From the NCBI RefSeq assembly GCF_001074975.1, contig NZ_JUUO01000136.1:1-52032 (forward strand): a DNA stretch of 52,032 bases, given 5' to 3'. Below are positions 29,196 through 39,390 of this stretch, in pieces. Under the pieces are notes generated by a model, which was not told the DNA's origin, searched no databases, and saw only the letters and a list, made by a program, of their open reading frames with translations. Every line of letters starts with the position of its first letter. Within the stretch, counting starts at the first letter, position 1. The translations under genes and the position numbers were made by a program. The stretch is from Streptococcus pseudopneumoniae. Lineage in GTDB: Bacteria; Bacillota; Bacilli; Lactobacillales; Streptococcaceae.

Positions 29196-29787
29196 CTTGC
29201 TTACCTCCCTCAAGTAGAGAAATCACTTGAGTTAGAAGCTGATCACGATTGCCATTATTATCTAGAATATGGCTGGCCATATGTTTCTTTTTTTCTAAAG
29301 ACCACTGGGCTGCCAGACGAGACTCAGCTTCATCCTTGGATAGCTGATCCCTTTTCATTAAGCGTTCTACTTGGATATCTCTATCCACATAGACCAACCA
29401 TGTCTCATCAAACCAAGGGACGTAGTCCTGTTCAAAAAGTAAGGGAATATCCATGAAAAAGATAGATTCTGTCTGAGCCAACTGGTCTCTCAAAGTAGCC
29501 AGTTCCTCACGGATAATCTCCCCTTGAATTTGCTTAGACCATTCTTGCTCTTCAGGATTTGAAAAGATGAGACTAGCTAGGAGAGGACGATTGAGTTCTC
29601 CGTTTTCAAGAATGATTTCTTGCCCAAAATGCTGGACTAAAGCCTGAAACAGACGACCACCAGGTTTCTGTAATTGGTGGACGACTGCGTCAGCATCCAC
29701 TACTTGAAAGCTATTCTGTCTTAGAAAATTTGTCACAGTTGACTTACCAGAGGCAATTCCCCCAGTGATTCCAATGATTTTTCCCAT
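29182..29787 (-). CDS. coaE: Dephospho-CoA kinase
   Basis: Last step of coenzyme A synthesis: phosphorylates the 3' hydroxyl of dephospho-CoA. 201 residues, P-loop GGIASGKST near residues 8-16, FMDIPLLFEQDY and a C-terminal lid. Start at the ATG at 29787 (MGKIIGITG), with AAAGGAGGG upstream; it shares one base with the mutM stop (TGATG). The longer in-frame start lies in mutM. Its end overlaps pmrA. Confidence 0.95.
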   Translation of the reverse strand: MGKIIGITGGIASGKSTVTNFLRQNSFQVVDADAVVHQLQKPGGRLFQALVQHFGQEIILENGELNRPLLASLIFSNPEEQEWSKQIQGEIIREELATLRDQLAQTESIFFMDIPLLFEQDYVPWFDETWLVYVDRDIQVERLMKRDQLSKDEAESRLAAQWSLEKKKHMASHILDNNGNRDQLLTQVISLLEGGKQDDRD

Positions 29788-30611
29788 CAGTCCCTCCTTT
29801 GACAATTTGGACAAAAGTGGGTTCCCCGTCCGCCTAGTTGGATTTTTTCAATGATGGTGCCGCAGCGTGAACATTTTTGACCAGCCTTGTCATAGACCTG
29901 ATGAAAATCCTGCATGGTTCCGTCCTCCCCAAAGGCATTGGTATAAGTCCGAATGGTTGAGCCACCTTTTTCAACCGCCTGCCCCAAAACAGCAATGGTC
30001 TGGTCATGAATGGCTGTCGCTTCTTCTGCTGTCAAAGTCTGGGAAGATCTAGCTGGATGAACCTGAGCTCGCCAGAGAACCTCATCCACATAGATATTGC
30101 CAAGGCCAGCCACCAAGGTCTGGTCTAATAAGTGGGATTTGATAGGCTTTTTGGACTTGGCTAGTGCAGTTTGAAAGACCTGTAAATCAAAGTCTTGCTC
30201 CCTTGGTTCAGGACCTAATTTTTTGGAAACAAAGTAGGCATCCAAAAGGTCAGGTGCAAACAATTCCATAGTACCAAACTTGCGTACATCCTCATAAACA
30301 AGCGTCCCACCATCCTCAAACTGAAAGAAAACATGGGCATGCTTGCGCTCAGGAACCTGGTCTGGATAGTAAAAATACTTGCCCTCCATCCGCAGATGGG
30401 AAATCAAAACCTTGTCTGTCAGGTAGAAAAGCAAATATTTTCCACGGCGCCCCATTGACTCAACAACTTTACCAGGAACTTCCTTTTGAAACTCATCCAA
30501 ATCCGTTTTAATCATCTTGGGATAGCGAATTTCTATACTCGAAATCTTCTTTCCCAAAATCAATTTTTCTAAGCCACGACGAACGGTTTCAACCTCAGGT
30601 AATTCAGGCAT
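29787..30611 (-). CDS. mutM: Formamidopyrimidine-DNA glycosylase (Fpg)
   Basis: Removes oxidised purines such as 8-oxoguanine from DNA. 274 residues. The start at ATG 30611 gives the required catalytic N-terminus MPELPEVE (Pro2, Glu3), confirmed by GGAGG 5 nt upstream; the longer frame upstream must be wrong. The C-terminal zinc finger is complete (CSRCG ... HFCPNCQ). Downstream coaE overlaps it by one base. Confidence 0.96.
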   Translation of the reverse strand: MPELPEVETVRRGLEKLILGKKISSIEIRYPKMIKTDLDEFQKEVPGKVVESMGRRGKYLLFYLTDKVLISHLRMEGKYFYYPDQVPERKHAHVFFQFEDGGTLVYEDVRKFGTMELFAPDLLDAYFVSKKLGPEPREQDFDLQVFQTALAKSKKPIKSHLLDQTLVAGLGNIYVDEVLWRAQVHPARSSQTLTAEEATAIHDQTIAVLGQAVEKGGSTIRTYTNAFGEDGTMQDFHQVYDKAGQKCSRCGTIIEKIQLGGRGTHFCPNCQRRD

Positions 30612-30659
30612 AGGTCCTCCTTCTGTAAAAACAAGAAGCAGGCATGAGCCCACCTCTAC

Positions 30660-31559
30660 TTAATATTCTTTTTCATTATAGCCAAAGTCAGCCAAATCTA
30701 GCTTTTTATCGCGCCAATTTTTCTTGACCTTGACCCATGTTTCTAGGAAAACCTTGTCTCCTAGCATAAGTTCGATATCATGACGAGCCATAGTCCCGAT
30801 TTTCTTAAGCATAGCGCCACCTTTACCGATGATAATCCCTTTTTGGCTATCGCGCTCGACCATGATGGTTGCACGGATATGAACCTTGTCTGTCTCTTCA
30901 TCTCGTTTCATAGAATCAACCACTACAGCAACTGAGTGCGGAATTTCTTCACGAGTTAGGTGCAAGACTTTCTCGCGAACCATTTCTGATACTAAGAAGC
31001 GCTCTGGATGGTCTGTAATTTGATCAGACGGGAAATATTGGAAACCTTCGTCCAGATTTTCACTCAAAATATCCACTAGACGAGACACGTTATTCCCTTG
31101 AAGAGCTGAGATTGGAACGATTTCCTTAAAGTCCATCTGATTACGGAAATCATCAATCTGAGACAAAAGCTGGTCTGGGTGAACCTTATCAATCTTGTTC
31201 ACCACCAGAATCACAGGAACCTTGGCAGCCTTAAGGCGTTCGATAATCATGTCGTCCCCCTTACCACGCGCCTCATCAGCAGGCACCATAAAAAGAACTG
31301 TATCCACTTCACGAAGGGTACTGTAGGCAGACTCAACCATGAAATCTCCAAGAGCCGTCTTAGGTTTGTGAATCCCTGGTGTGTCGATAAAGACGATTTG
31401 CTCCTTATCGGTCGTGTAAATTCCCATGATTTTATTGCGCGTTGTCTGCGCCTTGTCACTCATAATGGCAATCTTTTGCCCCATGACATGATTTAAAAAA
31501 GTTGACTTCCCAACATTGGGACGTCCTAAAATGGCTACAAAGCCTGATTTAAATGTCAT
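30660..31559 (-). CDS. era: GTPase Era
   Basis: 16S rRNA-binding GTPase for 30S maturation. 299 residues: G1 GRPNVGKST (residues about 11-19), G3 DTPG, G4 NKID, and a C-terminal KH domain with [23 protein letters not shown] 5 nt before the ATG. It follows dgkA by 16 nt in the order ybeY-dgkA-era that is common in Firmicutes. Confidence 0.97.
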   Translation of the reverse strand: MTFKSGFVAILGRPNVGKSTFLNHVMGQKIAIMSDKAQTTRNKIMGIYTTDKEQIVFIDTPGIHKPKTALGDFMVESAYSTLREVDTVLFMVPADEARGKGDDMIIERLKAAKVPVILVVNKIDKVHPDQLLSQIDDFRNQMDFKEIVPISALQGNNVSRLVDILSENLDEGFQYFPSDQITDHPERFLVSEMVREKVLHLTREEIPHSVAVVVDSMKRDEETDKVHIRATIMVERDSQKGIIIGKGGAMLKKIGTMARHDIELMLGDKVFLETWVKVKKNWRDKKLDLADFGYNEKEY

Positions 31560-31575
31560 AATTTCCTCTTACTGT

Positions 31576-31971
31576 TTAAAATAATAAATCCCAGATTCGT
31601 GGGAGAAAAATCAATGCGCCTGTTAAGGCTGCAAAAAGAGAGACCACTAGTACTGCGCCAGCTGCCATATCCTTGGCATTTTTAGCCAGCATGGAAAAGT
31701 GATAGTGACTAGCCAAATCCACCACATTTTCGATAGCAGAGTTAATAATTTCAAAGGCTACTACCAAGAAAATGCTCAATAGGAGAAAGAGCCATTCGAT
31801 TCGTGACACCTGAAAAACAAAACCTGCAAGAATGACTACAAGAGCCGTCACTGCATGTTTTCGCATATTGCGTTCTTCCTTGATGGCAGTAAAAATTCCT
31901 GTGAGAGCAAATTCTAAACTGGATATCAGGTCACGATTTTTCCATTTTCGTTTATTGTCTTGTGAGTCCAT
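31576..31971 (-). CDS. dgkA: Diacylglycerol/undecaprenol kinase
   Basis: Small membrane kinase of the DagK family; in Gram-positives it mainly phosphorylates undecaprenol. 131 residues with three helices and the family signature [16 protein letters not shown] followed by [13 protein letters not shown]. The ATG lies inside the end of ybeY (20-nt overlap), so the genes are translated together. Confidence 0.92.
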   Translation of the reverse strand: MDSQDNKRKWKNRDLISSLEFALTGIFTAIKEERNMRKHAVTALVVILAGFVFQVSRIEWLFLLLSIFLVVAFEIINSAIENVVDLASHYHFSMLAKNAKDMAAGAVLVVSLFAALTGALIFLPRIWDLLF

Positions 31972-32449
31972 AGGCTGTCAAAATTTCTTCTTGTAAACCG
32001 AACATCTCCGCTTCTTCTTCCAGAGTGTAGTGATCATAGCCGTTGATATGTAAAAAGCCGTGTACTGCCAAGAAGCCCATCTCACGCTCAAAGCTGTGAC
32101 CGTATTCCTCGGCCTGCTCATGTGCCTTATCAATAGAGATGAAAAGTTCCCCAATATAGGCATCAAACTCAGACATCATCTCTGCCAATTCTGGATTTTC
32201 AAGTAAATCCTCTTCGTCAAAGGCAATTTCCAGCTCTGGCTTATATTCAAGGCTGATGACATCTGTCGGACGGTCTGTGTCACGGTACTCAAGATTGAGT
32301 TCATGACTACGTTCATTGGTCACAAAGGTAACTGCCATCTCCTTGTCTTCTTTGCCTAATTTTTGGGCTGCAAATTCCAAAATTTCTTGGGTTTGTTGCA
32401 ACATTTCTTTTGAAACTTGACCAGTTTCATCTACCATTTCAATATACAT
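31952..32449 (-). CDS. ybeY: Endoribonuclease YbeY (16S rRNA maturation)
   Basis: Single-strand-specific metal-dependent RNase for 16S 3' end maturation and ribosome quality control. 165 residues with the metal-binding [11 protein letters not shown] near the C-terminus (three His). First gene of the operon reaching to secG, with ACGAGAAG before the ATG and an extended -10 promoter about 30 nt upstream, divergent from pavA. Confidence 0.95.
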   Translation of the reverse strand: MYIEMVDETGQVSKEMLQQTQEILEFAAQKLGKEDKEMAVTFVTNERSHELNLEYRDTDRPTDVISLEYKPELEIAFDEEDLLENPELAEMMSEFDAYIGELFISIDKAHEQAEEYGHSFEREMGFLAVHGFLHINGYDHYTLEEEAEMFGLQEEILTAYGLTRQ

Positions 32450-32478
32450 GTGCTTCTCGTTTCTCTTTACTTGGCTTT

Positions 32479-32487
32479 ATTATACCA
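32479..32487 (-). promoter_or_regulatory. ybeY-operon promoter (extended -10)
   Basis: Minus strand TGgTATAAT, TATAAT at 32479-32484; no clear -35. Confidence 0.6.
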
Positions 32488-32494
32488 CATTTCC

Positions 32495-32523
32495 ATGATT
32501 TTATTCTACCTTTTTGATATAAT
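32495..32523 (+). promoter_or_regulatory. pavA promoter
   Basis: TGaTATAAT with the hexamer at 32518-32523, and a weak ATGATT 17 nt upstream at 32495-32500. It is divergent from the ybeY promoter, with the -10 hexamers about 33 nt apart. Confidence 0.65.
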
Positions 32524-32553
32524 ACTATGGAATACACTCACGAGGAGAGAACC

Positions 32554-34209
32554 ATGTCATTTGATGGATTTTTTTTACACCACATGGTTGAGGAATTGCG
32601 AACTGAATTACTAAATGGTCGCATTCAAAAAATTAATCAACCCTTTGAACAAGAGTTAGTCTTGCAAATCCGTAGCAATCGCAAAAGTCATCGTTTGCTC
32701 CTTTCTGCGCATCCAGTTTTTGGACGCATCCAGCTGACTCAAACGACTTTTGAAAATCCAGCCCAACCTTCTACCTTTATTATGGTTTTAAGAAAATATT
32801 TGCAGGGTGCCCTGATTGAGTCGATTGAGCAAGTGGAAAATGACCGTATTGTGGAAATTACAGTTTCCAATAAAAACGAGATTGGAGACCATATTCAGGC
32901 TACCTTGATTATCGAAATCATGGGTAAACACAGCAATATTCTACTAGTCGATAAAAGTAGCCATAAAATCCTCGAAGTCATTAAACACGTCGGTTTTTCA
33001 CAAAATAGCTACCGCACCTTGCTTCCTGGGTCAACCTATATCGCTCCGCCAAGTACGGAATCTCTCAATCCTTTCACAATCAAGGATGAAAAACTCTTTG
33101 AAATCCTGCAAACACAGGAAACGACAGCTAAAAATCTTCAAAGCCTCTTTCAAGGTCTGGGACGTGATACGGCAAATGAATTGGAAAATATTCTGGCTAG
33201 TGATAAACTATCTACTTTCCGTACCTTTTTCAATCAAGAAACCAAGCCATGCTTGACTGATACTTCCTTCAGTCCAGTTCCTTTTGCAAATCAGGTGGGA
33301 GAGCCTTTTGCCAGTCTTTCTGATTTGTTGGACACCTACTATAAGGACAAGGCTGAACGCGACCGCGTTAAACAGCAAGCCAGTGAACTCATTCGTCGTG
33401 TTGAAAATGAACTTCAGAAAAATCGACACAAGCTGAAAAAACAAGAAAAAGAGTTACTGGCGACAGACAATGCTGAAGAATTTCGCCAAAAAGGAGAATT
33501 GCTGACAACCTTCCTCCATCAAGTGCCTAACGACCAAGACCAGGTTATCCTAGACAATTACTACACTAATCAACCTATCACAATTGCGCTTGATAAGGCT
33601 CTGACTCCCAACCAGAATGCCCAACGCTACTTTAAACGTTACCAGAAACTCAAAGAAGCTGTCAAATACTTGACTGATCTGATTGAAGAAACCAAGGCAA
33701 CCATTCTCTATCTGGAAAGTGTGGAAACCGTCCTCAACCAAGCTGGACTGGAAGAAATCGCTGAAATCCGTGAAGAATTGATCCAAACAGGCTTTATTCG
33801 CAGAAGACAACGGGAGAAAATCCAGAAACGCAAAAAACCAGAACAATATCTGGCAAGTGATGGCAAAACCATCATCTATGTCGGGCGCAATAACCTGCAA
33901 AATGAGGAACTAACCTTTAAAATGGCCCGCAAGGAGGAACTTTGGTTCCACGCCAAAGATATTCCTGGAAGCCATGTTGTCATCTCAGGAAATCTTAACC
34001 CATCCGATGAAGTCAAGACAGACGCAGCAGAGCTAGCCGCTTACTTCTCTCAAGGTCGCCTGTCAAATCTGGTGCAGGTAGATATGATTGAAGTCAAGAA
34101 ACTCAATAAACCAACTGGTGGAAAACCCGGTTTTGTAACCTACACAGGACAAAAGACCCTCCGTGTCACACCAGATCCAGAAAAAATCGCATCCATGAAA
34201 AAATCCTGA
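32554..34209 (+). CDS. pavA: Fibronectin-binding protein PavA / Rqc2-like NFACT protein (RqcH)
   Basis: 551-residue NFACT-family protein. PavA is known in pneumococcus as a surface-associated fibronectin adhesin without signal peptide or LPXTG, but the family's core role is ribosome quality control: the bacterial RqcH binds split 50S subunits and recruits tRNA-Ala to add alanine tails. NFACT-N comes first (MSFDGFFLHHMVEEL), then a coiled-coil region (residues about 270-440, RVENELQKNRHKLKKQEKE), and NFACT-R at the end (LWFHAKDIPGSHVVI). Start at ATG 32554 because GAGGAG lies just upstream. I see no secretion signal. Confidence 0.94.
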   Translation: MSFDGFFLHHMVEELRTELLNGRIQKINQPFEQELVLQIRSNRKSHRLLLSAHPVFGRIQLTQTTFENPAQPSTFIMVLRKYLQGALIESIEQVENDRIVEITVSNKNEIGDHIQATLIIEIMGKHSNILLVDKSSHKILEVIKHVGFSQNSYRTLLPGSTYIAPPSTESLNPFTIKDEKLFEILQTQETTAKNLQSLFQGLGRDTANELENILASDKLSTFRTFFNQETKPCLTDTSFSPVPFANQVGEPFASLSDLLDTYYKDKAERDRVKQQASELIRRVENELQKNRHKLKKQEKELLATDNAEEFRQKGELLTTFLHQVPNDQDQVILDNYYTNQPITIALDKALTPNQNAQRYFKRYQKLKEAVKYLTDLIEETKATILYLESVETVLNQAGLEEIAEIREELIQTGFIRRRQREKIQKRKKPEQYLASDGKTIIYVGRNNLQNEELTFKMARKEELWFHAKDIPGSHVVISGNLNPSDEVKTDAAELAAYFSQGRLSNLVQVDMIEVKKLNKPTGGKPGFVTYTGQKTLRVTPDPEKIASMKKS

Positions 34210-34232
34210 TTTTACTTGAAATCAGGATTTTT
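34201..34232 (+). terminator. pavA terminator, likely bidirectional
   Basis: Perfect 12-bp stem AAATCCTGATTT (34201-34212) with AAATCAGGATTT (34219-34230), T-rich on both flanks. The pavA stop lies in the stem. It can also serve the convergent pyr operon. Confidence 0.85.
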
Positions 34233-34284
34233 AACATACTTCCTTAATAAATCTGAAAACAATCAAAAACAGATTGATTGCAGT

Positions 34285-36034
<1,750 letters not shown>

Positions 36035-36070
36035 GACTTTTCCTCCTTAAATTTTAAGGGGACCAGACAA

Positions 36071-36096
36071 AGAAAAGACCTTGCGATTGCAAGGCC
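36071..36096 (-). terminator. Attenuator terminator of the pyrK-pyrDb leader
   Basis: On the minus strand GGCCTTGC pairs with GCAAGGTC around AATC (one G-U pair), followed by TTTTCTTT. It lies 37 nt before the pyrK start and should be controlled by the PyrR site upstream. Confidence 0.8.
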
Positions 36097-36181
36097 TCAG
36101 TTAAAATCGTACAACAGAAGAGAGCACACTCAAAAAGTCTCCTCTAGAAAATTGCACTATTCTTTTATCTGACACCTTGTG

Positions 36182-36195
36182 AGTCTCTCTGGACT
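36182..36195 (-). promoter_or_regulatory. PyrR-binding (antiterminator/anti-antiterminator) site
   Basis: Minus strand AGTCCAGAGAGACT, which matches the PyrR binding-loop consensus, followed by CACAAGGTG as in other pyr leaders. The leader of about 180 nt between promoter and pyrK has room for the alternative folds. No pyrR gene is in the window. Confidence 0.82.
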
Positions 36196-36219
36196 CCCCT
36201 TAAAGGTTAAATTTTTATT

Positions 36220-36248
36220 AGTATACTCTTTCAGCTTAAAAAAGTCAA
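36220..36248 (-). promoter_or_regulatory. pyrK-pyrDb promoter
   Basis: Minus strand TTGACT (36243-36248), 17-nt spacer, TATACT (36220-36225). The -35 is part of the 3' arm of the gloA terminator. Confidence 0.8.
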
Positions 36249-36275
36249 GTAGAAAACGAACATTCTACTTGACTT
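36238..36275 (-). terminator. gloA terminator
   Basis: Perfect 13-bp stem (forward AAGTCAAGTAGAA 36242-36254 with TTCTACTTGACTT 36263-36275), 8-nt loop, then Ts on the minus strand. Confidence 0.88.
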
Positions 36276-36282
36276 CACGAGA

Positions 36283-36663
36283 TTATTTTTCACGAATGAC
36301 TTCGACCTTGTAGCCATCAGGGTCTTTGACAAAGTAATAATTAGGTGCAGTTCCTGGTAGACCATTTGGCTCAGTAACTTCATAGCCTTTGGCACTGTGC
36401 TCTTGATGAAGCGCCTCAAGATCAGGTGTACTGAGAGCGATATGGGCAAACCCATCTCCAACCACATAAGGACCGTGATCGTAGTTATAAGTCAACTCCA
36501 ACTCATAGTCGTCACCCTCAAGACCTAGATAGACAATCGTGAAGGCATGATCTGGAAAATCTCTGCGACGCAATTCTTTAAATCCAAAAGCATCTTGATA
36601 AAATGCAATTGATTTTTCAAGATTTTCTACTCGCAAGCAAGTATGTAGCATTTTTGACGCCAT
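36283..36663 (-). CDS. gloA: Lactoylglutathione lyase / glyoxalase I family protein
   Basis: 126-residue VOC-fold metalloenzyme expected to detoxify methylglyoxal. Ligand positions: His7 (MLHTCLRV), a Glu in the ELELTYN stretch, His in FAHIALST, and Glu near the end (YKVEVI). AAGGAG about 7 nt before the ATG. Single gene between the rplT terminator and its own, so probably monocistronic or transcribed by read-through. Other VOC activities cannot be ruled out. Confidence 0.88.
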   Translation of the reverse strand: MASKMLHTCLRVENLEKSIAFYQDAFGFKELRRRDFPDHAFTIVYLGLEGDDYELELTYNYDHGPYVVGDGFAHIALSTPDLEALHQEHSAKGYEVTEPNGLPGTAPNYYFVKDPDGYKVEVIREK

Positions 36664-36682
36664 ATTTTTCTCCTTTATTTTT

Positions 36683-36713
36683 AAAAAGACTGGGACAATC
36701 CTGTTCCAGTCTT
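36683..36713 (-). terminator. infC-rpmI-rplT terminator
   Basis: AAGACTGGGAC (36686-36696) pairs with GTTCCAGTCTT (36703-36713), one G-U pair, followed by Ts on the minus strand. Confidence 0.8.
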
Positions 36714-36721
36714 ATCTGTTA

Positions 36722-37081
36722 TTATTTACCAAGTTTTGCTTTAGCTGCATCTGCAAGAGCTGTGAAAGCTGCTGCATCATTAACAGCCAAGTCAGCAAGC
36801 ATTTTACGGTTAACTTCGATCTCAGCCAATTTCAAACCATGCATCAATTGTGAGTATGAAAGTCCGTTCATACGAGCTGCCGCGTTGATACGAGTGATCC
36901 ACAATTTGCGGAAGTCACGTTTTTTCTGACGGCGGTCACGGTATGCATAGTAGTAAGAGTTCATTACTTGTTCTTTTGCAGTACGGAACAAGATGTGTTT
37001 AGCTCCATAGTAACCTTTTGCTAATTTAAGAATACGTTTACGACGTTTGCGTGATACAACGCCACCTTTAACACGTGCCAT
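36722..37081 (-). CDS. rplT: 50S ribosomal protein L20
   Basis: 119 residues, typical L20 ([19 protein letters not shown], then [19 protein letters not shown]). Needed for early 50S assembly and, in Firmicutes, a repressor of its own operon by binding the infC leader. TTTGGAGG lies 8 nt before the ATG; it follows rpmI by 51 nt and ends at a hairpin terminator. Confidence 0.98.
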   Translation of the reverse strand: MARVKGGVVSRKRRKRILKLAKGYYGAKHILFRTAKEQVMNSYYYAYRDRRQKKRDFRKLWITRINAAARMNGLSYSQLMHGLKLAEIEVNRKMLADLAVNDAAAFTALADAAKAKLGK

Positions 37082-37132
37082 GTTTTATTTCCTCCAAATA
37101 TTTCCTAGAATTGTTTACTTACAGTCAAGCTA

Positions 37133-37333
37133 TTATTTCAAGCGAGTAAGCATTGCTTTGATACGTTTGTAATCTCCTGAATGCACCATAGATGCTTTAC
37201 GAAGATGACGACGTTGTTTCTTAGTTTTTCCGTGGAAACGGTGAGAAGTGTAAGCACGGAAACGTTTAAGTCCACCAGAACCTGTACGTTTGAAACGTTT
37301 AGCTGATGCGCGGTGTGTTTTTTGTTTTGGCAT
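37133..37333 (-). CDS. rpmI: 50S ribosomal protein L35
   Basis: 66-residue basic ribosomal protein ([20 protein letters not shown]). AAAGGAG lies 9 nt before the ATG. Middle gene of infC-rpmI-rplT, in the usual order. Confidence 0.97.
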   Translation of the reverse strand: MPKQKTHRASAKRFKRTGSGGLKRFRAYTSHRFHGKTKKQRRHLRKASMVHSGDYKRIKAMLTRLK

Positions 37334-37365
37334 GATTTTTTCTCCTTTATTTAACTTTCTGACAA

Positions 37366-37887
37366 TTATTTTTTGTCAGTCGCTGGCGCCAATTGCATGA
37401 ACATTTGACGTCCATCCATTTTAGCACGTTGTTCGATGATGGCAATATCTTGAGTTGCTTCAGCAAACTCGGCTAAAACTTTTGCACCAATCTCTTTATG
37501 GGTAATCATACGACCCTTAAAGCGAATAGATACCTTAACTTTATTTCCTTTTTCAAGGAATTTGCGTGCATTGCGAAGTTTTGTATCAAAGTCACCCTTG
37601 TCAATAGTTGGACTTAGACGAACTTCTTTCACAGTAACAACACTTTGTTTTTTGCGTTGTTCTTTTTGCTTCTTCTGGTACTCAAATTTGAACTTACCGT
37701 AGTCCATAATTTTTGCAACAGGCGGTTTGGCTTGGGGTTGAATCAATACTAGGTCAACATTAGCGTTATCAGCCAAAGCTTGCGCTTCACTGAGTGGCTT
37801 GATGCCTAGCTGTTCTCCTTCAAGACCAATCAAGCGAACTTCACGTACACGAATCTCATCATTGATGAATAAGTCTTGCTTTGCTAT
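37366..37887 (-). CDS. infC: Translation initiation factor IF-3, non-AUG (AUA) start
   Basis: IF-3 keeps 30S subunits free and proofreads initiation codons. I start it at an ATA (37885-37887), giving (M)[20 protein letters not shown], which aligns with the N-terminus of other IF-3 proteins and has AGAGGTG 6 nt upstream. Longer frames begin in the leader or use a GTG inside the ribosome site. Rare start codons (usually AUU) in infC let IF-3 control its own synthesis. 173 residues with the C-terminal domain [17 protein letters not shown]. Followed by rpmI and rplT. Confidence 0.93.
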
Positions 37888-38045
37888 GGTTTTCACCTCT
37901 TTTGTTTTATTAGAGAAAAACAATAGCGGACTCGTAATAATACAAGCCCGCACGTTATGATAGCGTTTCTTAGAAACTTTTCATCCGTAGGGCCAGGCAA
38001 CTTAATGTCACAAGGCGAGAAGCTCTCACTTCTGCTTTTCTCAAC
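37888..38045 (-). promoter_or_regulatory. infC leader with L20-type autoregulatory attenuator
   Basis: A 158-nt leader with an internal terminator: GCGGGCTTGTA pairs with TACGAGTCCGC (forward 37926-37951, two G-U pairs, 4-nt loop), then TATTG and a T-run (37916-37920). Upstream it has several GC-rich, self-complementary stretches. The layout matches the L20 leader of Firmicute infC operons, in which L20 binding favours termination; the exact L20 site needs folding. Confidence 0.8.
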
Positions 38046-38051
38046 TTTTAT

Positions 38052-38080
38052 ATGATACCAAGTTTTCTAGCCCTTGTCAA
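38052..38080 (-). promoter_or_regulatory. infC operon promoter
   Basis: Minus strand TTGACA (38075-38080), 17-nt spacer, TATCAT (38052-38057). Confidence 0.82.
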
Positions 38081-38136
38081 GATAAAAAGTTATTTTTTTG
38101 AAAGTTTCTGTTTGTATTTTGTCTTGGTTTCCTCAT

Positions 38137-38168
38137 CAAAAAGAGAGAATCAAGTTGATTCCCTCTCT
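38137..38168 (-). terminator. Terminator of the ABC exporter pair
   Basis: AGAGAGAATCAA pairs with TTGATTCCCTCTCT (forward 38142-38168, one bulge), followed by five Ts on the minus strand. Confidence 0.8.
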
Positions 38169-38202
38169 GTATTAGTTTTTCCACACCTTCCCTATAAGAA
38201 TG

Positions 38203-39387
38203 CTAAGACCTATTAAAAACTTCCTTTTTACGTGAACTTCCCCATCTTTCGATAAATAGAATCCCCACTAACAAAAGGATAATCAGGCAAGGAAGTAAGA
38301 CCATCCCCATGCTCCAATTTAGATTGACATTATCAATCAGCTTAGGTAATCTTCCAGATAAAATCTCCACTGAACGTAAGTAAGTAAAAGGAATCAGATG
38401 TGCAATCCTTTGAAGAGGCTGAATTGTTTGGATGCCAAACAATAAGCCAACAATCCCAATGAGTGACAGAAAGAGGACAGGCATTTTTTGCTTGAAAAAG
38501 TAAGTAATCAAATACACAACTTCCACAATGACGATAAAGGCTAAGAAAGCTAAGAACAAGCCAGGAAATAACACATCTTGTATCTTTCCAATAGTTACCT
38601 CTTGATTCACTAAGCTATAAATAGGGTAGGGATAATCTAACTGTCCAAAACCACTTATCAGACTTCCCACTAGAAAAGAAAATCCGCTGATTCCGATAAA
38701 CAGCACAGTTACATAGCCCACTCCAACTCCAAGGGAGGACATGGCAAATGCCACTTTTGAAAAAGGATATAACTGAGCTGTGTCCAGATGATTTTGATAT
38801 CTTTCTGCAAATAGTTGCGTTAGCATAAAAATAATAGCAATCACAAACAAGGTTGGGATGATAGCCTCTAAAATCCAGATAATCTGATCAATCCCGTGGG
38901 TCGGAAACTCCAAAGTATGTGCTTTTATGTTCAAGGGATACAGGGCTTGGTAAATCTTTCGTTGGCGGTCAACCGCCATTTTAAAGTCAGAGCTAATAGT
39001 CGGGTTATTTGATATCATTTCATAATTCTTCTCTTCATCTTGCCACTGCAAATAGTAGGCTTCTTTCCATCGCCCTTCTTTTAATAAAGTCAGAATTTCT
39101 GTCTTTTGAGTCGAAAGATTTTTTTGCCCGTCTAAAGTATTTTTAGCAATCTGGTATTCCTCCGAGCTGGTATCAGATATTTGGGAGAGTTTCTCTTCAT
39201 ATTCATTGATGATTCTCTCATCTTTTACAAGACTGGTTTCCAACTCGCTCTCCAAGCTGTGTGAGTTTGCAGTCCGACTATTTAAATAAAAGGTAACACC
39301 GAGTCCAGATACAAATAAAGCTAAGATAATCCAGTTTAAGCGACTTTTGAAAACTTTTTTCAATAAAAATAGACTAACATCTTTCAT
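38203..39387 (-). CDS. ABC-2-type membrane protein, substrate unknown
   Basis: 394-residue membrane protein: one N-terminal helix (WIILALFVSGLGVTFYL), an external or loop region of about 130 residues rich in Glu, Lys and Gln (SLESELETSLVKDERIINEYEEKLSQ), then about five helices in the C-terminal half. This is the layout of ABC-2 exporter permeases such as those for bacteriocins, lipids or antibiotics. It starts 3 nt after the ATPase gene and ends at a strong terminator. I do not recognise a specific family. Upstream lies a decayed peptide gene, which may have been its cargo or partner. Confidence 0.72.
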   Translation of the reverse strand: MKDVSLFLLKKVFKSRLNWIILALFVSGLGVTFYLNSRTANSHSLESELETSLVKDERIINEYEEKLSQISDTSSEEYQIAKNTLDGQKNLSTQKTEILTLLKEGRWKEAYYLQWQDEEKNYEMISNNPTISSDFKMAVDRQRKIYQALYPLNIKAHTLEFPTHGIDQIIWILEAIIPTLFVIAIIFMLTQLFAERYQNHLDTAQLYPFSKVAFAMSSLGVGVGYVTVLFIGISGFSFLVGSLISGFGQLDYPYPIYSLVNQEVTIGKIQDVLFPGLFLAFLAFIVIVEVVYLITYFFKQKMPVLFLSLIGIVGLLFGIQTIQPLQRIAHLIPFTYLRSVEILSGRLPKLIDNVNLNWSMGMVLLPCLIILLLVGILFIERWGSSRKKEVFNRS

Positions 39388-39390
39388 AAA

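Noticed and set aside
37885..37953. Longer infC starting in the leader
   Set aside because: It would run through the leader terminator and adds residues not matching IF-3; the ATA start with good spacing fits the family.
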